Shown here: piece by piece, positions 10,001-18,926 of the stretch
Layout: each line of letters opens with the position of its first letter
Numbering within the stretch: position 1 is the stretch's first letter
NCBI RefSeq assembly: GCF_012277295.1
Contig: NZ_CP051156.1
Location: 1,116,001-1,180,000 of the forward strand
Source of the DNA: Wolbachia endosymbiont of Ctenocephalides felis wCfeT
GTDB lineage: Bacteria; Pseudomonadota; Alphaproteobacteria; Rickettsiales; Anaplasmataceae
DNA length: 64,000 bases
Direction of reading: 5' to 3'
Program-made: the position numbers and the translations under genes
Notes under the pieces: model-generated
What the model was told of the DNA's origin: nothing
The model's database searches: none
The model's input: only the letters and a program-made list of their open reading frames with translations

Positions 10001-10570
10001 GCTATAAGGAACAACTCGCACCGATTCATACATCAAACCCTTATCATGTAGCTGTTTAAATGCCCACATAACTGACTCCATGAATGACTTATCCATAGTT
10101 TTATAGTCATTGTGGAAATCCACCCATCTTGCCTGCCTATTTACATACTTTTCCCATTCTGAGGCAAATTTCATTACTGAAGTACGGCAATGGTTATTGA
10201 ATTTATCAATGCCAAATTTCTCTATCTCAGTTCTGCCAGATATTCCAAGCTCCTTTTCAGCTCCCATTTCAGCAGGTAATCCATGGCAATCCCAACCAAA
10301 TCTGCGTTCAACTCTTTTTTGAAGCATGGTTTGATATCTTGCAAATGCATCTTTTATAAAGCCAGTAAGTAAATGTCCATAATGTGGCAATCCATTTGCA
10401 AATGGAGGGCCATCATAAAATACAAAGCAATTATCCTTAGAACGTCCTTCCACTGATTGCTCAAAAACTTTATTTTCCTGCCACAATTTTATTGTTTCCT
10501 TTTCAATTGAAGCAAAATTAGGACTGCTACTTGTATCAAGGTAATGTTTTGGCTTTGGTTTCATACTCAC
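7091..10570 (-). CDS. ileS: Isoleucyl-tRNA synthetase with two palindromic-element inserts
   Basis: Charges tRNA-Ile in the cytoplasm. 1159 residues, class I synthetase. Seen: the HIGH-type motif HYGH (63-66), the KMSKS-type motif GQKLSKRL (about 655-662), and a long editing domain between them. The protein is longer than usual partly because two translated palindromic elements are inserted in frame: about residues 272-301 (within the connective region) and about 963-1010 (C-terminal region, SDVIPVRDTGIQ... to ...SSVTHWNDTIS). Both inserts keep the frame open and fall away from the catalytic motifs. The ATG at 10570 is the first plausible start. Confidence 0.95.
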   Translation of the reverse strand: MSMKPKPKHYLDTSSSPNFASIEKETIKLWQENKVFEQSVEGRSKDNCFVFYDGPPFANGLPHYGHLLTGFIKDAFARYQTMLQKRVERRFGWDCHGLPAEMGAEKELGISGRTEIEKFGIDKFNNHCRTSVMKFASEWEKYVNRQARWVDFHNDYKTMDKSFMESVMWAFKQLHDKGLMYESVRVVPYSWACETPLSNFETRLDNAYREKTSKAVTVAFELLEKPKQFKDQKCKLLAWTTTPWTLPSNLVLAIGRDIKYCAVSVSNKSFTKSSVIPVLDTGIQEESTWIPASRAGITIDGAEMTENSEIYIFAESYLEKFVSHCKQNKIQYEECNIELTADDLAGLSYKPLFDYFKGTKNAFRVLIADYVTEEDGTGIVHTAPGFGEEDFNLCQGYDIPAICPIDNGGRFTAEVADFAGIHVFDTNDTIIKKLKEQGSWFKTEQYIHNYPHCWRTDTPLIYRTMPSWYVAVTKFKDRMMDLNKKVNWIPGHIRDGQFGKWLEGAHDWSISRNRFWGTPIPVWKSDDTRYPRVDVYGSIEELEKDFNIKVEDLHRPFIDTLTRPNPDDPTGKSTMRRVPDVFDCWFESGSMPFAQVHYPFENNEWFENNFPADFITEYIAQTRGWFYTLFVLSTALFDSEPFKNCICHGVVLDVKGQKLSKRLNNYADPMEVFDQYGSDALRFLMLSGSIVCGGNLLLDKEGNSIRDVLRNVIKPIWNSYHFFTMYANADGIKAEVCKDYKSTIDRYMIAKCSEAVQKIHTSMNNYNSQEACKVLVDFFEVLNNWYIRRSRERFWKEELDKDKTDAYNVLYTVFYHILRAAAPLLPIITEAIWQGLKYQEASVHLADFPQLEEFDGELTTKMDLIREICNSALSIRNTYNIRIRQPLSSMTIYHKSSCDFLEGEYQEMIKDEVNVKELKVVSELKEVASLELKLNFSQLGKRIPNKIKGLIQYVKQGKWRQIEETHSDVIPVRDTGIQQALPANKPETLRRHGKGERKMDSSVTHWNDTISETNTSKPSGVIKNLILVGDESENYIIEKNEYDLLLKANSEFSSVFDNNRGIVILNTALNDELILEGLARDIVRLIQETRKQADFHISDRIKVIVKTEDEKIKEAINKWSEYMKEQTLSLEIGADMHAGENSDYSSDYEDVSICVSRVA
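7546..7667. repeat. Palindromic repeat pair inside ileS
   Basis: Two hairpin-forming units (TGTCATTCCAGTGCGTGACA... and GGATCCCAGTGTCACGCACT...) are inverted copies of each other around about 60 bases, so the whole 122-base block is one large imperfect palindrome. It is translated as part of IleS without a stop. Related units lie at 9681-9749, 30298-30326, 62916-62946 and 63174-63205. Confidence 0.8.
9681..9749. repeat. Second palindromic repeat inside ileS
   Basis: ATTCCAGCGCGTGACGCTGG followed after a short spacer by GGATCCCAGTGTCAAGCACT forms two adjacent hairpins of the same family as 7546-7667. It adds about 25-30 residues to IleS (SSVIPVLDTGIQ... to ...WIPASRAGIT) with the frame kept. 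Confidence 0.78.
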
Positions 10571-10630
10571 TAGATAACCTAATATTCACTGTTAAAGCAT
10601 ATAGAACTTCCTTAAGAATTTCAAACTAGC

Positions 10631-10954
10631 TTACTTGGCAATAATCTTTTTGTCTCTTAATAAGCTTTGCAACTCACCTTTTTCATACATTTCTCTAGTT
10701 ATATCACAACCACCGATGAATTCTTCTTTTATGTATAATTGTGGAATTGTTGGCCAATCAGAAAATTTCTTTATAGATTCACGTATTTCATCATTTTCCA
10801 GTACATTGATATCTTTAAATTTTACATTTAATTTTTTAAGAATTGATACCACAAGCCCAGAGAATCCACATTGAGGAAAGTCAGAAGTGCCTTTCATATA
10901 TAACACTACGTCATTTTCTGCTATATCTTTTTTTATTTGTTCAAAATCACTCAT
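10631..10954 (-). CDS. grxD: Monothiol glutaredoxin, Grx4 (CGFS) family
   Basis: 107-residue glutaredoxin with the CGFS active site at residues 29-32 (PQCGFSG) and the cis-Pro plus GG motif (WPTIPQLY...FIGGCD). Members bind and deliver [2Fe-2S] clusters, often with BolA partners. The gene stands alone between pyrE and ileS, all on the minus strand. Confidence 0.93.
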   Translation of the reverse strand: MSDFEQIKKDIAENDVVLYMKGTSDFPQCGFSGLVVSILKKLNVKFKDINVLENDEIRESIKKFSDWPTIPQLYIKEEFIGGCDITREMYEKGELQSLLRDKKIIAK

Positions 10955-11062
10955 AAACTTTAATAGAACGCGTTCTTTTAAATTATAATACCTAATTATT
11001 ACCTAAAACTCTTGTATGTGCAATCGAATCTTTTTCTTGCAATATAGGCTTACAAATTAAAG

Positions 11063-11653
11063 TTATAGCAAATATTCCCTGCTTCCTGGCTTAGTTATAG
11101 GTAATTGTTTTAGCTCACTAGGAATTTCTTTTTCACTATAATTTTCAATATTGAGTTCAACCAAAGATATCACGGGAAAAGGTAATTTCGTTTCACTGCT
11201 CCTCTTTATCAAAGAAGCTTCCGCAATGACCTTACCCCCCATACCTTCTGCACATTTTACTGCTTCAAGCGATGATTTTCCTGTAGTTATCACATCTTCA
11301 ATAAGTAGTATCTTATCGCCTTGTTTAATTTTAAATCCACGGCGTAATTCAAATTCACCATTAACACGCTCGCAAAACATTGTCTTTACTCTAAGCTGCC
11401 TACCAATTTCATAGCCTACAATTATTCCACCAATTGCAGGAGAGAGTATTAAATCTATAGGAGTATTTAGCTCTTTTTTTATTTTATTTGCTAGTAATTT
11501 ACAAACTTTCATAGCCCTGCTTGGATCTTCAAAGATTTTGGCACATTGTATGTATGTATCGCTATGCAAGCCAGATGATAGAACAAAATGCCCCTCTAGT
11601 ATTGCTCCCGCTTCTTTAAATTCTTTTATTATTGGATGACTTTCTTCTAACAT
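11063..11653 (-). CDS. pyrE: Orotate phosphoribosyltransferase PyrE
   Basis: Makes OMP from orotate and PRPP in pyrimidine synthesis. 196 residues. Seen: the PRPP-binding loop LLIEDVITTGKSS (about 115-127) with paired acidic residues, SGLHSDTYIQ near the N-terminus and SPAIGGIIVGYEI. It follows the symporter gene by 8 bases, so the two share a transcript on the minus strand. Confidence 0.93.
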   Translation of the reverse strand: MLEESHPIIKEFKEAGAILEGHFVLSSGLHSDTYIQCAKIFEDPSRAMKVCKLLANKIKKELNTPIDLILSPAIGGIIVGYEIGRQLRVKTMFCERVNGEFELRRGFKIKQGDKILLIEDVITTGKSSLEAVKCAEGMGGKVIAEASLIKRSSETKLPFPVISLVELNIENYSEKEIPSELKQLPITKPGSREYLL

Positions 11654-11661
11654 TATTTTAA

Positions 11662-12846
11662 TTAAGTTTCACTATCACATTCTTTATTAATTATCTGAGT
11701 TACGCAAACATCAGACCAAACATTTATTGCAGTTTCAAACATATCAATGATTGTATAAATAGGCAAAATTAGCCCCATAATATGCAATGGCACATTCATC
11801 GATACTAGGTAGCTAGTTGCCATAAAATAGCACCCCATCGGCACTCCAGCATTACCAATTGCAGCTCCTGTAGCCAAAAAGATCCATATAAACATTTCAC
11901 TCAGAGAAAAAGTGTACCCATTCATTTCTGAAACAAACATCACTGTAACCAGTATAAACGCAGCACATGCGTTCATATTAATTGTTGTGCATATTGGCAA
12001 AATAAATGATGACAACTTCTTTGGCACTTTGAGCTTATTTTGCACACAATCTATAGTGGTTGGCAGAGTTGCACTGGATGATTTTGAAAAGAATGCGAGT
12101 GTCAATGCTGGCATTGCCCCCTTTAGCGTCTGAATTGGCGATATACCCTTGTACCACATAAGTAATGGCAAAATAAAAATTGCCTGCACGAGATTTGCAG
12201 ACATTATACAAGCAAAATACCATATAAGACTATATAACTCACTTCCACCTTTTAGCTCGTGTAAAAAGCACGTTATAAATGACCACACAGCAAGTGGAAT
12301 AAACTTCAACAATCCTTGAGCAATTTTAAGTAATGCATCAAAAAGTGCAGAGAACACTTGATGCAGTATATCCTGCTTTTCCCTTGAGAGCGAGATAACA
12401 GACCCACCCATTAAAAAAGCAATTAATATGCTACCAATTATATTATTCTCGAGAAAAACTTGCACGAAATTTGAAGGTATAAGTGATTTTAAATACGAGA
12501 AGTAATTGTGACCATTCTCATTTACACTTTCTATCGTATTGCCTATAAAATTTTTTCTTACTGGATCGATTAGTAAATAAAAGGATAATGCAACAAACGC
12601 AGCAATAATGGTTGTAAGCAGTGTATAGAATAGCGTTTTTTTGACTAAAACTTTGATTTCAATTGAATCTTTCAGCCCAGAAATTGTGGATACTATAGAT
12701 AAAAACACCAATGGTAAACTTATCAATTTTAACAGACTGATAAATATATCACTAAATAACTTTGCTATTTCAAATATAATATCATTAGCTAAATAATACG
12801 CAATGATCGCACATATTACAGCGCAAAATATAGCTAACTTATTCAT
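11662..12846 (-). CDS. Dicarboxylate/amino acid:cation symporter (DAACS family)
   Basis: 394-residue inner-membrane transporter related to GltP/GltT. Seen: about eight hydrophobic segments, the serine-rich re-entrant region FFSKSSSATLPTTI and the substrate/cation motif NMNACAAFILV, followed by GAAIGNAGVPMG. The family carries glutamate, aspartate or C4-dicarboxylates with sodium or protons; the exact substrate cannot be read from sequence. Uptake of glutamate-type substrates would complement putA. Confidence 0.88.
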   Translation of the reverse strand: MNKLAIFCAVICAIIAYYLANDIIFEIAKLFSDIFISLLKLISLPLVFLSIVSTISGLKDSIEIKVLVKKTLFYTLLTTIIAAFVALSFYLLIDPVRKNFIGNTIESVNENGHNYFSYLKSLIPSNFVQVFLENNIIGSILIAFLMGGSVISLSREKQDILHQVFSALFDALLKIAQGLLKFIPLAVWSFITCFLHELKGGSELYSLIWYFACIMSANLVQAIFILPLLMWYKGISPIQTLKGAMPALTLAFFSKSSSATLPTTIDCVQNKLKVPKKLSSFILPICTTINMNACAAFILVTVMFVSEMNGYTFSLSEMFIWIFLATGAAIGNAGVPMGCYFMATSYLVSMNVPLHIMGLILPIYTIIDMFETAINVWSDVCVTQIINKECDSET

Positions 12847-12952
12847 GTGAAATACACAACGTATAAAGCAACATTATACGACTAATCTTGAAACAGAGAA
12901 ATAATTTTACAGATTTAAACCAGATCTTATGAATAAGAATATTCTGCTTTGA

Positions 12953-13477
12953 TCAACCAAGGTCATGACCATAATCGTGACCTTGATCATGACCAGGTGT
13001 AGGGCCAGGTGAGAAAGATTGACCTCTATAATTGCCTTCGTTATGCATGTCATGTAAACCTTCCGCATCATGAGCCATCGCATTATTAGCATGAGGATAG
13101 TCATTCGGGTCAGGTCCTTCCATGCCTCCACCCTGCGCACCTTCATGCTGCATACCATCTTCTGGTGGCGCTTCCCCGCCTTCTCCGGCATAACGTGAAA
13201 GATATTCTGCAATACCAGAAGCATCAAACATTTTTATGCCAAACATATTATCTGGTTTACTCAATCCAAATAATGATACTAAACTGCTACAACTTACTAA
13301 ACCTTCAAATACGTTATTAAAAGCAGCAATTGACCCTTCATGAACATTAAACAGCCACTTCATACCATCTACAATCGTTGCAGCAAAATCTCCATGACCA
13401 AGGCCGAAGCCGCTTTTCTCACCACCAGATTCTTGGTGTTGTTGCATCGATTGCCATTCTGAAATATTTGGACCCAT
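12953..13477 (-). CDS. Unknown protein with Gly/His/Asp-rich C-terminal tail
   Basis: 174 residues, not recognised. The N-terminal 90 residues are mixed and may hold one helix (SIAAFNNVFEGLVSCSSLVSLFG). The C-terminal half is low complexity: Gly/Glu/Pro-rich, then His-rich, ending in three GHDxGHDxGHDLG-type repeats. Such a tail could bind metal, but that is inference. The frame is favoured over a competing 106-codon frame at 12907-13227 because of its clean start at 13477 and protein-like composition. It is followed by a promoter-poor 390-base gap. Confidence 0.65.
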   Translation of the reverse strand: MGPNISEWQSMQQHQESGGEKSGFGLGHGDFAATIVDGMKWLFNVHEGSIAAFNNVFEGLVSCSSLVSLFGLSKPDNMFGIKMFDASGIAEYLSRYAGEGGEAPPEDGMQHEGAQGGGMEGPDPNDYPHANNAMAHDAEGLHDMHNEGNYRGQSFSPGPTPGHDQGHDYGHDLG

Positions 13478-13657
13478 AAATCTTTAATTGTAAATTACTA
13501 ACTATTATTATATCAAAAATAGTTAAAAATCAATTGATTAATTGCTCGTAGCAACAGTGAAGTTGCAACAGGCACACTGAGGAAGAGTGTTAATATTTAT
13601 CATTTCTTAAGATAAAACGTTTAAAATGTTAGACAATTGTTAAAGTGAGGTTTAACT

Positions 13658-13723
13658 ATGTCAAAGTATTTTCCAGTAGATTGTAATTCCTTGTATTTCT
13701 ATCTTTATTTTGATGAGGTTTAG
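13658..13723 (+). CDS. Possible 21-residue peptide
   Basis: ATG at 13658 is preceded by GTGAGGTTTAACT, the same ribosome-site context seen before the genes at 13898, 22826 and 54958. The frame encodes MSKYFPVDCNSLYFYLYFDEV, rich in aromatic residues, and ends 19 bases before a strong hairpin. It may be a real small protein, a leader peptide for the ankyrin gene downstream, or chance. Confidence 0.35.
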   Translation: MSKYFPVDCNSLYFYLYFDEV

Positions 13724-13742
13724 CTTTCATCTGCAATCCAGT

Positions 13743-13766
13743 GTGCCGCTATTAACTTAGCGGCAC
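13743..13766 (+). terminator. GC-rich hairpin after the small peptide
   Basis: GTGCCGCTA and TAGCGGCAC form a perfect 9-base stem with a 6-base loop, followed by TATTGT. It fits a weak intrinsic terminator or the 3' end of a small RNA upstream of the ankyrin gene. Confidence 0.5.
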
Positions 13767-13897
13767 TATTGTACTACTCCGATTAATAGAAAATTAATCA
13801 TTAGGCTCAACTGTTAGTTGGTGTATTTTAATTTTAACTAGAAATATATCGATAAATGCAACTTTGCAGATAAATGGCTTTAATATTGAGGTTTAAT

Positions 13898-15970
13898 ATG
13901 ATAGCATTATTTACACTTATAAGGAGAATACTACTACCGCCCTCCAAAAGTAAACAAAATGTACCTGCCAGTAAGTATAGAAGAATAGCAGAGCAACTAT
14001 TGCCAGGTGAAAGAAATCAAGAGTTATATGATGCCGTAAAAAACAAGGTAAGTAAAAATAGTCATGAGCCAATGACTTTCAAGTGTGGAGCTATTGAACG
14101 CTGTAAAGAACTATTGAAAAACGGTGCTCACCCTCACCGGCTAGTGCTATTTAAAGAAGATTTTAACGCATTATCTAAAAAACAAAAAGAATACTACTTA
14201 GAGTTTTTAAAGCGCTTAAACAAAATAGTGCAGAAATCAAAATATATTTCACAAGAAAAAAAAGAGAAGGTCGCCAACATTGTTAAACAAATTAATAATA
14301 TTGTTAAGAAAGAAATAAACACACGCGTTAAAGAAAAAAGTCATGACAAAAGTGATGATAGCGGAATCGGAAGTTGTATCGAAAGTTGTTCTGAAGAGGA
14401 TTCATACTCGCTAGAATCCTCTTCAGAAGATGAGCTTCATTCTAATAATATTGAAGATGGCCCTTCTACAAGTAGAAAAGATCAAAAGAGTAATGAAGTC
14501 ATTAATAACTTACATGCTATTGCTCGGCAAAGTGGAAAACAAAAGTGCGAGTTTTTAGATAAAGTCATTCAGAACACACCTCAGGAGAGCTTAGAATCGT
14601 ATATCAATAGTCAAAAAGATGGAAAAACTCCTCTGCAAGTAGCGTTAATTGCTAAAGTATCAAAAACAAAACATAAATCTAACACAGTTAGAGATAACGA
14701 TAACACCCTTAAATTCATTGCCAAGTTACTACAACATGGAGCAGATCACACTGGTTTAAAACTATTGCCAGACCAATTATGTGACCTAAATAAAGAACAA
14801 ACAACATATTATTATGGCTTCTTAAAAAAATTATCTGAATCGATAAAGCAATCTGAATTAGATCAGAAAATAAAAGATAAAATAATAATTAAAATTGCAG
14901 AGATTATTGACAATGGCTATCCATTACATTCAGCAGTTCGAAATAAAGAGAAAGATAGGTTTTTTAATCTTTTAAAAATTGATTGTGATATTACCACCCA
15001 AGATGAAGAAGGTAATAATGTTTTACATTATATTGCTTTGCTCAAGAAAAATAAAAAAGTTGATTATTTAGACCGAGTATTAAACTATAAAATACCTAAA
15101 TATAAATTATATGAAGCTGTAAATGCTGTTAATAATGAGGGATATACGCCGCTACAAGTCGCATTAACAACAAAGGCTAGGAAGCCAAAAATCGAATACC
15201 TAAAACAAGAAACATTTTTTGACTTAAAAGCAGTTGATAATAATACAACACAATTTTGTGCAAAATTATTAGAAAGTGGTGCAAGTCCTGACTCTTTAGA
15301 ATTAAAGGATAGGGAGTCAAAAAATGAATTTAATCAATTTCACACTAAACGATATTATTTTGCTTTGCGAAATTTAAAGTACTACCCCGAAACTCCACCA
15401 AACGCTCGAAAAGAAGCGAGAGGATTAAAAGAAAAACTTGAAGAAAAATACGGCTGTAGAACTGCTTCTAAGGCATGCAAATCTGGAGCCAAATCTGTTG
15501 CTAAAGGGTGTAAGTCTGGAGTTAAATATGTCGCAAAAAAAACAAAATCCGCCGTAAAAGCTATAGGAAGATTTATTGATCCAGGTAGAAGAGCTTTCAT
15601 TGCAGCAGTGGCGGCTGTTACAATTACCATTATTATAATAACAATAATTGCTTTTGCTGAAGGCGCAATTTCACCAATAGCAGCTATATCTCTAATAGCT
15701 GCTGCAGGGATTTGTCTTGCTTTAACTTTATTGGGATGTGGTGTTCATAAGGGATTCAGCAAAAAACCCTCTTCTGATTCACCTAAAGATGAAAGTAAGT
15801 TTCAACCAACTATTGAAACTAAGGATCAGCGCTTAGCTAATGATCCAGAGGAGAAAGCAGAACAATTGGAGTTTAATGATGCTCCTGTAACTGGACTAAA
15901 CAGTGTATCAATAACTTCTGGGCAGATTACGAACTCTCAGCAATCTAATAGACAAGTCAGTAACCTTTAA
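13898..15970 (+). CDS. Ankyrin-repeat protein with C-terminal membrane segments
   Basis: 690 residues from ATG 13898, chosen because GAGG lies 9 bases upstream; an in-frame ATG at 13874 lacks such a site. Seen: a basic N-terminus, an acidic Ser/Glu-rich linker (about residues 150-190), and ankyrin-like units around [39 protein letters not shown] and [12 protein letters not shown], several arranged as a duplicated module ending in [13 protein letters not shown]. Near residues 565-630 there are two adjacent hydrophobic segments ([18 protein letters not shown] and [17 protein letters not shown]). A Lys/Ala-rich stretch precedes them. Function unknown; the layout suits a membrane-anchored host-interaction protein. 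Confidence 0.8.
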   Translation: MIALFTLIRRILLPPSKSKQNVPASKYRRIAEQLLPGERNQELYDAVKNKVSKNSHEPMTFKCGAIERCKELLKNGAHPHRLVLFKEDFNALSKKQKEYYLEFLKRLNKIVQKSKYISQEKKEKVANIVKQINNIVKKEINTRVKEKSHDKSDDSGIGSCIESCSEEDSYSLESSSEDELHSNNIEDGPSTSRKDQKSNEVINNLHAIARQSGKQKCEFLDKVIQNTPQESLESYINSQKDGKTPLQVALIAKVSKTKHKSNTVRDNDNTLKFIAKLLQHGADHTGLKLLPDQLCDLNKEQTTYYYGFLKKLSESIKQSELDQKIKDKIIIKIAEIIDNGYPLHSAVRNKEKDRFFNLLKIDCDITTQDEEGNNVLHYIALLKKNKKVDYLDRVLNYKIPKYKLYEAVNAVNNEGYTPLQVALTTKARKPKIEYLKQETFFDLKAVDNNTTQFCAKLLESGASPDSLELKDRESKNEFNQFHTKRYYFALRNLKYYPETPPNARKEARGLKEKLEEKYGCRTASKACKSGAKSVAKGCKSGVKYVAKKTKSAVKAIGRFIDPGRRAFIAAVAAVTITIIIITIIAFAEGAISPIAAISLIAAAGICLALTLLGCGVHKGFSKKPSSDSPKDESKFQPTIETKDQRLANDPEEKAEQLEFNDAPVTGLNSVSITSGQITNSQQSNRQVSNL

Positions 15971-17019
15971 AATACTGCTTCTTCTAAAAGCTGCTCGCTT
16001 TCATCATCAATGGTCATACCATTTGTTAGCAGTAAATCCCTGATTTTTGTTTCTATCTCGTCTGCAACTTCTTTATTTGTTTTTAAGTAACTTTTGACAT
16101 TTTCTCTTCCCTGCCCAAGACGTGTATTTTTGTACGAATAATAAGCACCAGCTTTTTCAAGCACACCAAGCTTTGCTCCCATATCTATTATTTCTCCAAG
16201 CTTTGATATACCTTCATTATACATTATGTCAAATTTTGCCTCTCTAAATGGAGGCGCAACTTTATTTTTTACCACTTTCACTCTTGTCTCATTTCCTGTG
16301 ATATTTTCCTTATCTTTTATTGCACCAACTTTTCTGATATCAAGCCTGATAGAAGTGTAAAATTTCAATGCATTTCCACCAGTCGTTGTTTCTGGATTTC
16401 CATACACTACACCTATTTTCATACGGATTTGGTTAATAAATATCAATATGCAGTTTGCCTTTGAAACAGCAGAGGTCAATTTACGGAGCCCATGACTTAA
16501 GAGTCTTGCTTGAAGACCCATGTGTTGATCACCCATATCTCCTTCTATTTCAGCCCTTGGAGTGAGTGCTGCAACAGAGTCAACAACTATCACATCAACA
16601 GCTCCAGAACACACTAAATACTCAACGATATGTAACGCTTGCTCTCCAGTATCTGGTTGTGAAATCACTAAATCATCAGTATTCACTCCAAGTTTACGAG
16701 CATATATTACATCCAGCGCATGCTCCGCATCAATGAACGCGCATGATCCACCTTTTTTCTGCGCCTCAGCAATTACATGCAAAGCAAGAGTAGTTTTTCC
16801 TGAGCTTTCAGGGCCAAAAATTTCAATTATACGTCCCTTTGGTAATCCTCCAACACCAAGAGCTGAATCAAGTGCGATTGATCCTGTAGATATTGTATCT
16901 ATCTTCTCCACAGGATTTTGCTTTAATTTCATTATAGCACCTTTGCCAAACGCTTTTTCAATTTGACTTATTGCATTGTCCAGTGCTTTCTGCCTATCAC
17001 TACTTCTTTCGTCTGTCAT
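15967..17019 (-). CDS. recA: Recombinase RecA
   Basis: 350-residue DNA strand-exchange ATPase for homologous recombination and repair. Seen: Walker [10 protein letters not shown] (69-77), Walker [11 protein letters not shown], loop L1/L2 region and the [10 protein letters not shown] and GGNALKFY motifs. Its 3' end overlaps the convergent ankyrin gene by four bases. A working RecA fits the many signs of recombination between repeats in this window. Confidence 0.97.
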   Translation of the reverse strand: MTDERSSDRQKALDNAISQIEKAFGKGAIMKLKQNPVEKIDTISTGSIALDSALGVGGLPKGRIIEIFGPESSGKTTLALHVIAEAQKKGGSCAFIDAEHALDVIYARKLGVNTDDLVISQPDTGEQALHIVEYLVCSGAVDVIVVDSVAALTPRAEIEGDMGDQHMGLQARLLSHGLRKLTSAVSKANCILIFINQIRMKIGVVYGNPETTTGGNALKFYTSIRLDIRKVGAIKDKENITGNETRVKVVKNKVAPPFREAKFDIMYNEGISKLGEIIDMGAKLGVLEKAGAYYSYKNTRLGQGRENVKSYLKTNKEVADEIETKIRDLLLTNGMTIDDESEQLLEEAVF

Positions 17020-17117
17020 GGTTCGTTTACAAGTTCATACAATCTTCTATGGTAACCGAACGCAAATAACCTGCCAAGGTTTTTTCTTGGAGAAGCCCTA
17101 TGAAAGAGATAAACAAG

Positions 17118-17948
17118 TTATGTAATGGATTCAATATCAAACTTTCCACCACAAGCTGCTTCCCACTCTTTCTTGAATTTTTTCAAATGCTCTTTTTTTT
17201 CACATTCCAAAAGCAACTCCTCTATATTCTTGTTATAGCTTCCTGCAGTGATCCTTCCCTGGTGATACATAAATCTTAAGTAAATCAAATAAGTATTAAC
17301 TACATCTGTTTCACAATAGTCTCGAATTTCTTGCAACTTGCCACTATCGTATAAGCTCGTCACTTGTGAACCATCAACTCCGATCTTGCCAGGAAGGCTA
17401 AATGCAGCACAAACTTCATTCATTTTTACCCTTGCAGAAGCACCAAAATCAGAAAGAGACTCAAGTAAATCACAATGCCAATCACTACTATACCTTTGAT
17501 TATAGCTATTCCACTTATCACCTGCTTTATGTAAATATTCTGCTTGAATACCATGAACCATAGCACGATACTTGAGCACTGGCATGTCAAAAGTGCGTCC
17601 ATTAAAAGAAACTAATCTAGGCTTTTTTTCTGACATGTAGTTAAAAAACCCTCTAACTAATTCCTTTTCGTTAGAACCCAGTGTTCCTCCTGATCTGATT
17701 TCTTGAAGTGTAAATACTTCATATCCATTTTTATGGCTTATGTTACAAAGTAAAAAGCTGATAACAACAACTTGGTGAAAGGGTTGACGTAAAAAAGGAT
17801 TTTGCCCACTTGTTATTTCCAGGTGATATTTTGTTAATGCCTCCCTTCTTTCTTCTACACTAGTATTGTTACTGATATTGAGTAAATTCGTGCAGGAATC
17901 TACGTCTGGTATAGTTTCAATATCAAATACTAGTAGAGAATTAAGCAT
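17118..17948 (-). CDS. Predicted 3'-5' exonuclease (PolB-exonuclease-like, RNase H fold)
   Basis: 276 residues resembling the DNA_pol_B_exo2 family. Seen: ExoI-type FDIETIPD (residues 4-11), ExoII-type VSFNGRTFDMPVLKYR, and ExoIII-type YCETDVVNTYLIYLR, which together give the four acidic residues of the DEDD group. The start overlaps the end of era by 8 bases, so the two are probably co-translated. Substrate unknown. Confidence 0.82.
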   Translation of the reverse strand: MLNSLLVFDIETIPDVDSCTNLLNISNNTSVEERREALTKYHLEITSGQNPFLRQPFHQVVVISFLLCNISHKNGYEVFTLQEIRSGGTLGSNEKELVRGFFNYMSEKKPRLVSFNGRTFDMPVLKYRAMVHGIQAEYLHKAGDKWNSYNQRYSSDWHCDLLESLSDFGASARVKMNEVCAAFSLPGKIGVDGSQVTSLYDSGKLQEIRDYCETDVVNTYLIYLRFMYHQGRITAGSYNKNIEELLLECEKKEHLKKFKKEWEAACGGKFDIESIT

Positions 17949-18825
17949 CGCTTATATACTCCTCAGGGCGGTCAGTCCAAGGCCGTACTTTTACAAACAA
18001 AAAAAGGTGAACTTTACATTCAAATAATTTTTCTAGCTCAGCACGCGCTTCAATGCTAATTTTTTTAATACTACTCCCATCTTTTCCCAACACTATTTTT
18101 TTATGACTATCTTTTAATACAAATATAACCTGCTTTATAACCAAACTCTTGTCCTTTTTTTCTTCAAATTGCTCAGTTATTATAGCTGCAGAATACGGCA
18201 ACTCTTCACGTAAATTCAAGAACAATTTTTCTCTCGTAATTTCCGCTGACAAAAAATTCATTGATGAGTCGGTTATTTGATCTTCTTCATAAAACCAAGG
18301 ACCAACAGGTGCGATTTCAGATAGGTAATCCATCAAGTCATCAAGTCCATCATTTTTCAAAGCTGATATCGTAAAAATCTTTTCAAACTTATAAAGTAGT
18401 TTCAGATGCTCATATGCCATTTTTAGTTCAGGCTTTTTTATTAGATCAGTCTTATTGATAACTAAAATGCATCTACTTCGCGTACGCTGCAGCCGTGCAA
18501 ATACAGTCTTGATTCTCTCTATATTCTTTAAATAATTGCTTGCATCAATAAGCAGCAAGGTAACGTCATTACCCTTAATGGCCGACCACGCAGATTTAAC
18601 TAAAGCTTTTTCAAGCTTTGTCTCTGCTGAAAATATTCCTGGAGAATCAGTAAATATAACTTGTGTCTCATTATACGTTGCAATACCCCTAATTTGCGTT
18701 CTTGTTGTCTGCACCTTAGGAGTAACGATTGCAATCTTTTTACCCACTATACTGTTAATTAATGTAGACTTCCCAGCATTTGGTAAACCAGCAATAGTAA
18801 CGAATAAGCACTTTTGTTCTTTCAC
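17941..18825 (-). CDS. era: GTPase Era
   Basis: Ribosome-assembly GTPase that binds the 3' end of 16S rRNA. 294 residues. Seen: G1 GLPNAGKS (13-20), TTRTQIRG switch I, G3 DSPG, G4 NKTD and a C-terminal KH domain with VLGKDGSSIKKI. Era and the downstream exonuclease overlap by 8 bases. Confidence 0.95.
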   Translation of the reverse strand: MKEQKCLFVTIAGLPNAGKSTLINSIVGKKIAIVTPKVQTTRTQIRGIATYNETQVIFTDSPGIFSAETKLEKALVKSAWSAIKGNDVTLLLIDASNYLKNIERIKTVFARLQRTRSRCILVINKTDLIKKPELKMAYEHLKLLYKFEKIFTISALKNDGLDDLMDYLSEIAPVGPWFYEEDQITDSSMNFLSAEITREKLFLNLREELPYSAAIITEQFEEKKDKSLVIKQVIFVLKDSHKKIVLGKDGSSIKKISIEARAELEKLFECKVHLFLFVKVRPWTDRPEEYISDA

Positions 18826-18926
18826 GTGGAATTTTTTTTTATCTTATATATTAACTATACAGATACCACGCTTTATGGCAACTATGGTCTTCTTATACGC
18901 TACTATACCTTACTCTTTTATAACAA

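Larger units (their letters stand above)
13478..13897. other. Gap holding a possible small peptide and a hairpin
   Basis: About 420 bases between divergent genes. It contains a 21-codon open frame behind a good ribosome site (13658-13723) and a perfect hairpin (13743-13766). The remaining sequence is AT-rich with nothing else recognised. Confidence 0.55.

Noticed and set aside
12907..13227. 106-codon Met-rich frame overlapping the Gly/His-rich protein
   Set aside because: It lacks a good start site and has unnatural Met/Lys composition; the frame at 12953-13477 is longer and more protein-like.
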